Below, piece by piece: positions 1-5,250 of a stretch of DNA of 5,250 nt. The notes below the pieces were generated by a model, which saw only the letters and a list, made by a program, of their open reading frames with translations, did not search any database and was not told the DNA's origin. This DNA comes from Bacillota bacterium. GTDB lineage: Bacteria > Bacillota > Clostridia > Peptostreptococcales > Anaerovoracaceae. The position numbers and the translations under genes are program-made. The stretch is taken from contig JAFOGM010000042.1 of the NCBI GenBank assembly GCA_017386805.1, forward strand, positions 1 to 5,250. Reading direction: 5' to 3'. Numbering within the stretch: the stretch's first letter is position 1; every line of letters begins with the position of its first letter.

Positions 1-1
1 C

Positions 2-778
2 AAGGCTTACGAAATTCCGGAAGCACACAGAACTGCCAAGGGTACACCGGCGGTGAACTTCCTGAATCTGATGCAGCGTGAACGCATCACTGCGGTGATG
101 CCGGTACAGGACTTCACTTCTGAAAAGTTCCTGATCGCTGTGACCAAGCAGGGTGTCATCAAGAAGGTGGATATGGCGCAGTTCGATACCAACCGCAAGG
201 CTGGTTTGATTGCCATCAACTTAAAGGACGGCGATGAACTGATCGGTATCAAGGAAACCACCGGTACTTCCAACGTTATCATCGTAACCAAGAACGGTAA
301 GTGCATCTGCTTCAGCGAAGATGATGTAAGACCCATGGGCCGTCTGGCCGGTGGTGTAAGAGCCATCACTCTGGAAAAGGACGACGAAGTCGTTGCTATG
401 GAACTGGCGGAAAAGAATGAAGAACTGCTGGTAGTGACCCAGGGCGGTTTCGGTAAGAGAACGCCGGTGAAGGATTACAAGATCCAGGCCAGAGGCGGTA
501 AGGGTCTTCTGACCTACGACAAGGCCAAGTTCAACAAGACCGGCCACCTGATCGGTGCCATGGTTGTCAGCGAACAGGATGAAGTTCTTCTGATCAATTC
601 CGACGGTATCATCATCCGCATCAAGGCAGATGAAATCTCCCGTCTGGGCAGAGCGACCCAGGGCGTCAAGATCATGCGCGTGGAAGAAGAGGCCAACATC
701 ATTGCTATGGCCAAGGTGATCCGCGACGATGAAGACGAGGAGAAAAAAGACGAAAACGAACAGATCAGTATGATCTAA
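2..778 (+). CDS. gyrA: DNA gyrase subunit A, C-terminal part (5' end outside window)
   Basis: This is the last 258 codons of gyrase subunit A, the ATP-dependent type II topoisomerase that adds negative supercoils. The frame is open from base 2 and begins KAYEIPEAHRTAKGTPAVN, so the GTG at 53 is internal and not a start. The catalytic breakage-reunion domain and the canonical GyrA box lie upstream of the window. What remains is the DNA-wrapping beta-pinwheel domain. It shows about four blade repeats, recognisable by segments such as FLIAVTKQGVIKKV, VIIVTKNGKCICF, LLVVTQGGFGKRTP and VLLINSDGIIIRI, each followed by a Gly/Arg-rich turn. A GyrA-box-like heptad, QARGGKG, is encoded at 485-505. The protein ends in an acidic tail (DDEDEEKKDENEQ), as is common in GyrA. 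Lysine is almost always AAG (23 of 25), which fits high expression. The next gene starts 24 bases later with no terminator between, so co-transcription is likely. Identification is secure. Confidence 0.97.
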   Translation, partial: KAYEIPEAHRTAKGTPAVNFLNLMQRERITAVMPVQDFTSEKFLIAVTKQGVIKKVDMAQFDTNRKAGLIAINLKDGDELIGIKETTGTSNVIIVTKNGKCICFSEDDVRPMGRLAGGVRAITLEKDDEVVAMELAEKNEELLVVTQGGFGKRTPVKDYKIQARGGKGLLTYDKAKFNKTGHLIGAMVVSEQDEVLLINSDGIIIRIKADEISRLGRATQGVKIMRVEEEANIIAMAKVIRDDEDEEKKDENEQISMI

Positions 779-802
779 AGAAATACAAAGGAGGAGTCAC
801 TC

Positions 803-1111
803 ATGTCTCTGGAAATGAAACGCGATTATAACGCACAGGAAAATCGCTGGGATATGGCCCTGATCGGCGAAGTCGATATCAGCAACGCTTCTCTCCTGAG
901 AGCGGAACTGAAGGCCATGTTCGACGAGAACGCTTCTTCTGTGAACATCGATATCCAAGATCTGTCCTATATCGACAGTACCGGACTGGGTGTGATCATC
1001 GGTGCTTATGGACGTATGAAGGAACAGGGAGTTTCCGTAAAGCTTCTGAATCCTGCGAAAAACGTTGAAAAGCTGTTGAAAATCACCAGTCTGGATCGTA
1101 TTTTCCTGTAA
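803..1111 (+). CDS. rsbV: Anti-sigma factor antagonist, STAS domain (RsbV type)
   Basis: This 102-residue cytosolic protein is a single STAS domain. In partner-switching circuits such a protein binds the anti-sigma kinase when unphosphorylated and so frees the sigma factor. The diagnostic segment is LSYIDSTGLGVIIGAYGRMK (residues 54-73). Ser59 in DSTGLG sits where the phosphorylated serine of RsbV and SpoIIAA lies. The wording around it (YIDSTGLGV, then MKEQG) is closer to my recollection of B. subtilis RsbV than of SpoIIAA (FMDSSGLGV). The ATG at 803 is supported by a near-perfect Shine-Dalgarno, AAAGGAGGAG at 787-796, with GGAGG 8 bases from the start. The C-terminus is slightly short, ending at DRIFL, but the STAS fold looks complete. 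It lies 24 bases after gyrA and 24 before the cognate kinase gene. Other STAS antagonists (SpoIIAA or RsbS-like) are possible, but the gene order and motif favour RsbV. Confidence 0.9.
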   Translation: MSLEMKRDYNAQENRWDMALIGEVDISNASLLRAELKAMFDENASSVNIDIQDLSYIDSTGLGVIIGAYGRMKEQGVSVKLLNPAKNVEKLLKITSLDRIFL

Positions 1112-1135
1112 GTAAAGAGGAACGAGGTTGGTACA

Positions 1136-1537
1136 ATGACAGATACATTGAAATTACAGCTTCCCGGTAAGCCGCAGTATGTGAGCACCGTTCGTATGGT
1201 GATCTCTTCTCTGGCGAACAGTGCCGGTTTTGATGTGGAAGCGATTGAGGACATGAAAGTTGCGGTTTCCGAAGCATGCACCAACGTGGTATGCCACGGA
1301 GCCAACGGAGAAGATCTCTATGAAGTCTCCTTCGAACTCAGTGAAGAGCAGCTCTCCATTTCCGTACAGGACCAGGGCGAAGGCTATGATATGAATGCAT
1401 ATCAGGAGCCCAATCTGGACTGTCCCAAGGAAGGCGGGCTGGGCTTGTTCATCATCCAGACACTGATGGATGAAGTGGAAATGACTTCGGAACCCGGCCA
1501 GGGTACGAAGATCCGTATGGTGAAATACCGTCCGTAA
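1136..1537 (+). CDS. rsbW: Anti-sigma factor serine-protein kinase (RsbW type)
   Basis: This 133-residue protein has a GHKL-type (HATPase) fold. It is predicted to bind and inhibit the downstream sigma factor and to phosphorylate RsbV on serine. The N-box is VAVSEACTN (residues 42-50), with the likely catalytic base Glu46 and the Mg-coordinating Asn50. The G1 box is DQGEG (79-83) and the G2 box is EGGLGL (99-104). The N-terminal LPGKPQYV and the C-terminal TLMDEVEM both resemble B. subtilis RsbW more than SpoIIAB. It is shorter than B. subtilis RsbW (about 160 residues as I recall). Part of the shortfall is between the G1 and G2 boxes, in the ATP-lid region, and part is at the C-terminus. The ATG at 1136 has GAGG at 1124-1127, 8 bases away. 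Lysine codons are half AAA, unlike gyrA and trpS. All nucleotide-binding motifs are intact, so it should be active. Confidence 0.9.
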   Translation: MTDTLKLQLPGKPQYVSTVRMVISSLANSAGFDVEAIEDMKVAVSEACTNVVCHGANGEDLYEVSFELSEEQLSISVQDQGEGYDMNAYQEPNLDCPKEGGLGLFIIQTLMDEVEMTSEPGQGTKIRMVKYRP

Positions 1538-1578
1538 CGTTTCTGCTTTGTCGATGAAGTGTATTGAGGTGAAAGAAC

Positions 1579-2328
1579 ATGTCCCTAACTGAGAAAAATA
1601 TAAAAGAACGGCTGGAAGAATACTGCCGTACCAGGGATATGGCTCTGAGAAATGAGATCGTGGAACACTACCTATACGTGGTGGATATTCTGGTCAAGAA
1701 ATATCTGAACCGCGGTGTGGATTATGAAGATCTGTACCAGGTGGGTTCCATGGCTCTGATCATGGCTGTGGAACGATTCGATTCCTCCAAGGGATTTGAA
1801 TTTTCCAGTTTTGCAACTCCCACCATCATCGGTGAAATCAAGCGCTACTTCCGTGACAAGGGCTGGGCTGTAAAAGTCCCCCGCCGTCTGAAGGAAGTTT
1901 CTGCACAGATCCCCAAGGTTCGGGATGAGATCGAGCGCCGCACGGGGAAAGTCCCCACGGTGGCAGAGATTGCCGAAGTGCTGGGCGTCAGCCAGGAACT
2001 TGTTCTGGAAGCTATGGAAAGCAGCCATTCCTACGGTACCTACTCCCTGAATCAGACCTTTGATGACAGCGGAGAAGAAGGCGATTCTTCCGTATTTGAA
2101 AAATATTTGGGCCAGCGTGAAGCCGGCTACGACAGTTTTGAACTCAGCGATATGATCCGCAGTGTCTACAACGACCTGTCGGAAAAGGAGCAGGAGATCT
2201 TCCGACTGCGGTTTATGGAAAACAAGACCCAGCAGGAGATCGCTGATCTTCAGGGAACTTCCCAGATGACGGTGAGCCGCATCGAAAAGAAACTGAAGGA
2301 AAAGTTCAAAGCTGCTTATATCTCCTAA
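1579..2328 (+). CDS. sigB: RNA polymerase sigma factor of the SigB/SigF/SigG family, probably SigB
   Basis: This 249-residue group 3 sigma-70 factor directs RNA polymerase to an alternative promoter set, most likely a general stress regulon. Region 2 spans about residues 28-98 and includes DLYQVGSMALIMAVERFD (51-68) and FATPTIIGEIKRYFRDKGW (78-96), the core-binding and -10-recognition segments. Region 3 follows at about 104-180 (VPRRLKEV, then RTGKVPTVAEIAEVLGVS). Region 4 (195-246) ends in a helix-turn-helix, TQQEIADLQGTSQMTVSRI (217-235), for -35 recognition. The length matches SigB and SigF (about 250-262). The ATG at 1579 has GAGGTG at 1566-1571. Position directly after rsbV-rsbW, and RsbV/RsbW-like rather than SpoIIAA/AB-like partners, favour SigB over the forespore factor SigF, though only a tree would settle it. 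Activity is presumably controlled by sequestration by RsbW. AAA makes up 8 of 19 lysine codons. Confidence 0.88.
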   Translation: MSLTEKNIKERLEEYCRTRDMALRNEIVEHYLYVVDILVKKYLNRGVDYEDLYQVGSMALIMAVERFDSSKGFEFSSFATPTIIGEIKRYFRDKGWAVKVPRRLKEVSAQIPKVRDEIERRTGKVPTVAEIAEVLGVSQELVLEAMESSHSYGTYSLNQTFDDSGEEGDSSVFEKYLGQREAGYDSFELSDMIRSVYNDLSEKEQEIFRLRFMENKTQQEIADLQGTSQMTVSRIEKKLKEKFKAAYIS

Positions 2329-2341
2329 TTTTGAAACAACA

Positions 2342-2349
2342 AGAGGTGA
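2342..2349 (+). promoter_or_regulatory. Ribosome binding site that fixes the trpS start
   Basis: AGAGGTGA lies 8 bases before the ATG at 2358. The frame is also open back to a TTG at 2331, three bases after the sigB stop. That codon has no Shine-Dalgarno at a useful distance, and starting there would add MKQQEVNLS, which is not part of the TrpRS family. The ATG at 2358 gives MKRVFSGVQPTGNIHIGNYL, the usual N-terminus. Confidence 0.85.
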
Positions 2350-2357
2350 ATTTATCA

Positions 2358-3338
2358 ATGAAACGAGTATTTTCCGGCGTTCAGCCCACAGGAAACATAC
2401 ACATCGGTAATTATTTAGGCGCTCTGAAGCAGTTCGTACAGCTGCAGGACGAAAACGATGCCATCTACTGTATCGTAGATATGCACGCTATCACCGTTCC
2501 TCAGGATCCCAAGGAACTGCGCCAGCACATCTTAGACGTGGCTGCCTTATACATGGCTGTCGGCGTTGATCCGAAGAAGGCCATCATTTTCGTGCAGTCC
2601 GACGTTCCTGGTCATGCGGAACTGAACTGGATCCTGACCTGTAACTCCTACACCGGAGAACTGTCCAGAATGACTCAGTTTAAGCAGAAGAGCAAGGGCC
2701 GCGAATCCGCACCCACCGGTCTGTTTACCTATCCGGTGCTGATGGCTTCCGACATCCTGCTGTACGATACCGATATCGTACCGGTTGGCAACGACCAGAA
2801 GCAGCACATCGAACTGACCCGCGACATCGCTCTGCGTGTCAACAACAAGTTCGGTGATACCTTCGTGGTTCCGGAAGGCCAGTTCGTAAAGAGCGGTGCC
2901 AGAGTTATGTCTCTGGACGACCCCACCAGCAAGATGTCCAAGTCTGCGGAAAATCCCCACAGCCGCATCTCTCTGCTGGACGAACCCTCCAAGATCAAGA
3001 AATCCATCATGAAGTCCACCACCGACTCCGAAGGTGTGATCTACTTCGATATCGAAAACAAGCCCGGTATCTCCAACCTGCTGTCCATCTACAGTGCCTT
3101 CTCCGGTGAAACCATCGAAGATCTGGTAAAGAAGTATGACGGTCAGGGTTACGGTACCTTAAAGAAGGACCTGGTGGAAGTCACCGTCAATGCGCTGGCT
3201 CCCGTACAGGAACGTTACAAGGAAATCCGTTACTCTCAGGAACTGATCGACGTTCTGAAGGATGGTGCGGAACGGGCAAACACCATCGCCGAAAAGACCA
3301 TGAAGCGCGTAAAGGATCGCTTCGGTCTGGGATTATAA
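2358..3338 (+). CDS. trpS: Tryptophanyl-tRNA synthetase
   Basis: This 326-residue class I aminoacyl-tRNA synthetase activates tryptophan with ATP and charges tRNA-Trp in the cytosol. Starting from the ATG at 2358, the HIGH-type motif is HIGN (residues 15-18) within VQPTGNIHIGNYLGAL, and the KMSKS loop is at 192-196 (SKMSKSAENP). Between them lie DMHAIT (41-46), MASDILLYDTDIVPVG (129-144) and NDQKQHIELTRD (145-156). Asp132 matches the residue I recall as contacting the tryptophan indole NH in the Geobacillus stearothermophilus enzyme, which supports specificity for Trp over Tyr. The length is typical of bacterial TrpRS (about 325-335), so the gene is complete. It begins 29 bases after sigB, with no room for its own leader, and is followed by a strong terminator, so it appears to be the last gene of the gyrA-rsbVW-sigB unit. 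Lysine is AAG in 25 of 27 codons, as expected for a highly expressed gene. Confidence 0.97.
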   Translation: MKRVFSGVQPTGNIHIGNYLGALKQFVQLQDENDAIYCIVDMHAITVPQDPKELRQHILDVAALYMAVGVDPKKAIIFVQSDVPGHAELNWILTCNSYTGELSRMTQFKQKSKGRESAPTGLFTYPVLMASDILLYDTDIVPVGNDQKQHIELTRDIALRVNNKFGDTFVVPEGQFVKSGARVMSLDDPTSKMSKSAENPHSRISLLDEPSKIKKSIMKSTTDSEGVIYFDIENKPGISNLLSIYSAFSGETIEDLVKKYDGQGYGTLKKDLVEVTVNALAPVQERYKEIRYSQELIDVLKDGAERANTIAEKTMKRVKDRFGLGL

Positions 3339-3343
3339 GAAAG

Positions 3344-3371
3344 AAAAGGCCCGCCTGAACGCGGGCCTTTT
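3344..3371 (+). terminator. Intrinsic terminator after trpS
   Basis: This is a perfect 11-bp inverted repeat. AAAAGGCCCGC (3344-3354) pairs with GCGGGCCTTTT (3361-3371) across a 6-base loop (CTGAAC). The GC core followed by four T residues is a standard Rho-independent terminator, starting 5 bases after the trpS stop. The upstream A run gives it some potential to terminate on the minus strand too. It marks the end of the gyrA-to-trpS unit. Confidence 0.93.
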
Positions 3372-3403
3372 GTGCATATTTGAGAGTATTCAGGAGGTAA
3401 CTC

Positions 3404-4516
3404 ATGGTCAATCAGGAAAGAGTTGTGAATCGCTTTATGAACTATGTCCGCATCGGAAGTGAAACCCATTTCGAAGGAGAAATGAGCCGCTACCTGGCAC
3501 AGGAACTGCGGGATCTGGGCTTTGAAGTCTATGTGGACAACTGTGGTGAAAAGGTCGGTTCCGATGGAAACAACGTATACTGCTACTTACCGGGTGACGA
3601 GAATTTTGAACCCATCATGTTCAGTTCTCACATGGATACCGTAACTCCCGGCCGTAACGTGGAACCCATCATCAAGGATGGTTACATCACCACCGATGGG
3701 ACCACCATTTTAGGGGCTGATGACAAGGCTGGTATCGCTGCCATCGTGGAAGCCATGGTCATGATCAAGGAAAACAACATCCACCACCGCCCCGTTGAAG
3801 CCATCTTCACCGTCATCGAAGAACAGGGATTGAAGGGTGCTGCCAATTTGGAATACGACAGAATCCGCTCCAAGAAGGCTGTGGTTTTAGATGCCAGTGA
3901 CGACGTAGGTAAAATCGTAGCCCGTGCTCCCGGCGAATGCCACATCCGCGGAGAAATCTTCGGTCAGCGTTCTCATGCCGGTTCCGATCCGGAAAAGGGT
4001 GTCAGCGCCATCCAGGCTGCTGTTCTGGGAGCCAGCCGCATGAAGCTGCAGCGCATCGACCATGAAACCACCGCCAACATCGGTACCCTTTCCACCATCG
4101 GGGAAACCAACGTGGTTCAGGATCACTGCATGTTCGAAGCTGAGACCCGAAGCAGAAACAAGGAAAAGCTGGATGCACAGCTGAAGGATATGATCAAGTG
4201 CATGCAGGATGCCTGCGATGAACTGGGCGCCAGATTCGAATACAAGGCTTGGCAGAATTACGAAGGCTACGATTATCCCGATGATCACGAACACGTACAG
4301 TTCCTGATGGAAAAGTGCCGTCAGGCAGGCATCGAACCCTGGGTGACCCACAGCGGCGGCTGCACCGACGGTAACATGTACAATGCCAAGGGAATCACCA
4401 CCGTGGTTCTCTCCTGCGGTATGGAAAAGGAACACACGTTGTCTGAACGCATCGCCATCTATAATCTGGTGAACATCACCAAGGTGGTATATCAGATCAT
4501 GCGCGTGGACGAATAA
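3404..4516 (+). CDS. M20-family metallopeptidase, peptidase T-like
   Basis: This 370-residue cytosolic, presumably di-zinc, exopeptidase probably trims short peptides from their N-terminus. The M20 metal ligands can be followed in order: His76 and Asp78 in SSHMDTVTPG, Asp106 in ILGADDKAG, the catalytic/metal pair Glu139-Glu140 in VIEEQG, Asp163 in VLDASDD, and His344 in CGMEKEHTLSE. The lid/dimerisation domain, about residues 175-285, carries RSHAGSDPEKGVSAIQ with the conserved His191. The overall pattern resembles the PepT-like subfamily (such as B. subtilis YqjE) more than classical tripeptidase T, which is about 400 residues, so I give no symbol. The protein has no signal peptide. The ATG at 3404 has AGGAGG at 3392-3397, 6 bases away. 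It lies just after the trpS terminator, with no clear promoter in the 32 bases between. Lysine is AAG in 18 of 19 codons. The exact substrate cannot be read from the sequence. Confidence 0.93.
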   Translation: MVNQERVVNRFMNYVRIGSETHFEGEMSRYLAQELRDLGFEVYVDNCGEKVGSDGNNVYCYLPGDENFEPIMFSSHMDTVTPGRNVEPIIKDGYITTDGTTILGADDKAGIAAIVEAMVMIKENNIHHRPVEAIFTVIEEQGLKGAANLEYDRIRSKKAVVLDASDDVGKIVARAPGECHIRGEIFGQRSHAGSDPEKGVSAIQAAVLGASRMKLQRIDHETTANIGTLSTIGETNVVQDHCMFEAETRSRNKEKLDAQLKDMIKCMQDACDELGARFEYKAWQNYEGYDYPDDHEHVQFLMEKCRQAGIEPWVTHSGGCTDGNMYNAKGITTVVLSCGMEKEHTLSERIAIYNLVNITKVVYQIMRVDE

Positions 4517-4538
4517 GCAGATCGTTATAAACTTGAAT

Positions 4539-4573
4539 AAAAACAAAGACCCCGGGACAACTCGGGGTCTTTG
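4539..4573. terminator. Bidirectional intrinsic terminator between convergent genes
   Basis: CAAAGACCCCG (4544-4554) and CGGGGTCTTTG (4563-4573) form a perfect 11-bp stem with an 8-base loop. Read on the minus strand, the stem is followed by TTTTT (complement of 4539-4543) and then ATTC, a strong terminator for the aminotransferase gene. Read on the plus strand it is followed by a weaker CTTT tract and would serve the M20 peptidase gene, whose stop is 22 bases upstream of the run of A residues. Confidence 0.9.
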
Positions 4574-4585
4574 CTTTGGAAATAT

Positions 4586-4611
4586 GTATGACTGCTTGCA
4601 ATCAGTCGTAT
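4586..4611. other. Second, weaker inverted repeat in the convergent gap
   Basis: GTATGACTG (4586-4594) can pair with CAGTCGTAT (4603-4611) around an 8-base loop. On the plus strand this gives 9 bp, including two G-U wobbles. On the minus strand the wobble positions become mismatches, leaving a 5-bp GC-containing core plus a short extension. It lies between the bidirectional terminator and the aminotransferase stop and has no good T tract on either side. It may stabilise mRNA 3' ends, act as an auxiliary terminator, or be chance. Confidence 0.4.
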
Positions 4612-4617
4612 TTCAAA

Positions 4618-5250
4618 TTAACGAAGGCTGTCGCAGAAGTTGGCGATTCTCTGGATCGCTTCCTTCAGATTTTCATCGCTGCAGGTGTAAGCCATACGGA
4701 TGAAGCCTTCACCACATTCACCGAAAGCACTTCCGGGGATACATACAACCTTCTGTTCGTCTAACAAGCGGTTGCAGAAGTCCACGCTGGACAGGCCGAA
4801 GCTGCGGATGTCAGCGAAAATGTAGAATGCGCCGGTGGGATGGTTGGATTCGATGCCGTCGATCTGAGCCAGACCTTCTTCCAGCATTGCTCTTCTGCGG
4901 GCAAAGGTGTCGCACAGTTCCTTGGACAGGTCGGGGCGATCCAGAGCCAGAGCAGCAGCATACTGACCGGGAGCGTTCGCGCAAGCATTGAAGTTTTCCT
5001 GGCACTTGGTCATGCGGTCGATGATTTCTTCCGGACCGGCAACATAACCGATTCTCCAGCCGCACATTGCATACGCCTTGGAGAAGGTATTCACCACCAG
5101 AGTACGTTCCTTCATGCCGGGCAGCTCTGCGATAGTGGTCGCTTCTGCACCATCATACAGCAGAGTGTTGTACGCTTCATCGGAGATGACCAGAATGTCG
5201 TGCTTGATTGCCACTTCGGCGATCTTTTCCATGGTTTCTCTGGACATGAC
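4618..5250 (-). CDS. PLP-dependent class I/II aminotransferase, C-terminal part (5' end outside window)
   Basis: This is the C-terminal 210 codons of a fold-type I aminotransferase, which moves an amino group between an amino acid and a 2-oxo acid using pyridoxal phosphate. The frame is still open at the window edge (a Val codon precedes the Met at 5247-5245), so that Met is internal. Numbering from it, SDEAYNTLLYDG holds Asp23 (to the PLP ring nitrogen) and Tyr26. NTFSKAYAMCGWRIGY holds the Schiff-base Lys57 (codon 5077-5079) and the SKxxxxxGxRxG signature with Arg65. AFGECGEGFIRMAY holds Arg184, which binds the substrate carboxylate. The protein ends in a typical helix, LKEAIQRIANFCDSLR. 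It resembles aspartate or aromatic aminotransferases of the AspC/PatA group, but specificity cannot be assigned without the N-terminal half. All eight lysine codons are AAG. It converges on the M20 peptidase gene. Confidence 0.94.
   Translation of the reverse strand, partial: VMSRETMEKIAEVAIKHDILVISDEAYNTLLYDGAEATTIAELPGMKERTLVVNTFSKAYAMCGWRIGYVAGPEEIIDRMTKCQENFNACANAPGQYAAALALDRPDLSKELCDTFARRRAMLEEGLAQIDGIESNHPTGAFYIFADIRSFGLSSVDFCNRLLDEQKVVCIPGSAFGECGEGFIRMAYTCSDENLKEAIQRIANFCDSLR

Noticed and set aside
53..778. A separate gene starting at the GTG at position 53
   Set aside because: The frame continues upstream to the window edge with conserved GyrA residues, so this GTG is an internal valine codon.
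803..2328. The sporulation spoIIAA-spoIIAB-sigF operon
   Set aside because: The RsbV segment YIDSTGLGV and the RsbW segments LPGKPQYV and TLMDEVEM fit the RsbVW branch better, and the gyrA-adjacent position matches the sigB locus I recall in C. difficile. Phylogeny of the sigma factor would be decisive.
2331..2357. Upstream TTG start for trpS
   Set aside because: There is no Shine-Dalgarno at a proper distance. The ATG at 2358 has one and gives the family-typical N-terminus.
1672..2358. A 228-codon open frame on the minus strand opposite sigB
   Set aside because: It lies opposite a clear sigma factor gene, has no recognisable domain, and looks like a codon-usage shadow.
3887..4546. A 219-codon open frame on the minus strand opposite the M20 peptidase
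   Set aside because: The plus strand encodes all the M20 metal ligands in this stretch. The minus frame runs through the terminator stem region and shows no family motif.
4576..4764. A 62-codon plus-strand frame beginning near the second hairpin
   Set aside because: It is antisense to the aminotransferase C-terminus from 4618 on and has no convincing ribosome binding site. Its ATG lies in the convergent gap just after the terminator.

Overview
The window is a compact stretch of bacterial chromosome with a G+C content of about one half by eye. It looks like a low- to mid-GC Firmicute, probably in class Clostridia. The evidence is the strong GAGG-type ribosome binding sites, the short intergenic gaps, the RsbV-RsbW-SigB stress module placed directly after gyrA, and TrpRS and GyrA sequences that resemble their Bacillus/Clostridia counterparts. 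From memory, Clostridioides difficile also carries rsbV-rsbW-sigB a short distance downstream of gyrA. I cannot name a genus from the sequence alone.

Positions 1-3371 form one apparent plus-strand transcription unit. It runs gyrA (3' part only), rsbV, rsbW, sigB, trpS, with gaps of 24, 24, 41 and 29 bases, and it ends at a strong intrinsic terminator at 3344-3371. It combines three jobs: DNA supercoiling (gyrase subunit A), a partner-switching circuit that controls an alternative sigma factor, and charging of tRNA-Trp. In the circuit, RsbW would hold SigB inactive and phosphorylate RsbV, and unphosphorylated RsbV would free SigB. The PP2C-type phosphatase that normally reactivates RsbV is not in the window.

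Positions 3404-4516 encode a complete M20-family, peptidase T-like metallopeptidase on the plus strand, starting only 32 bases after the trpS terminator. A bidirectional terminator at 4539-4573 separates it from a convergent minus-strand class I/II PLP aminotransferase (4618-5250), whose N-terminal part lies beyond the window end. A second, weaker hairpin lies between that terminator and the aminotransferase stop codon.

Most of the window is ordinary housekeeping DNA. I found no mobile element, CRISPR array, tRNA, rRNA or clearly novel system. The most interesting points are the stress-sigma module wedged between two housekeeping genes, its distinct lysine codon use (AAA 14 of 32, against 5 of 79 in the other four genes), the lack of room for a T-box leader ahead of trpS, and a shortened ATP-lid region in RsbW.
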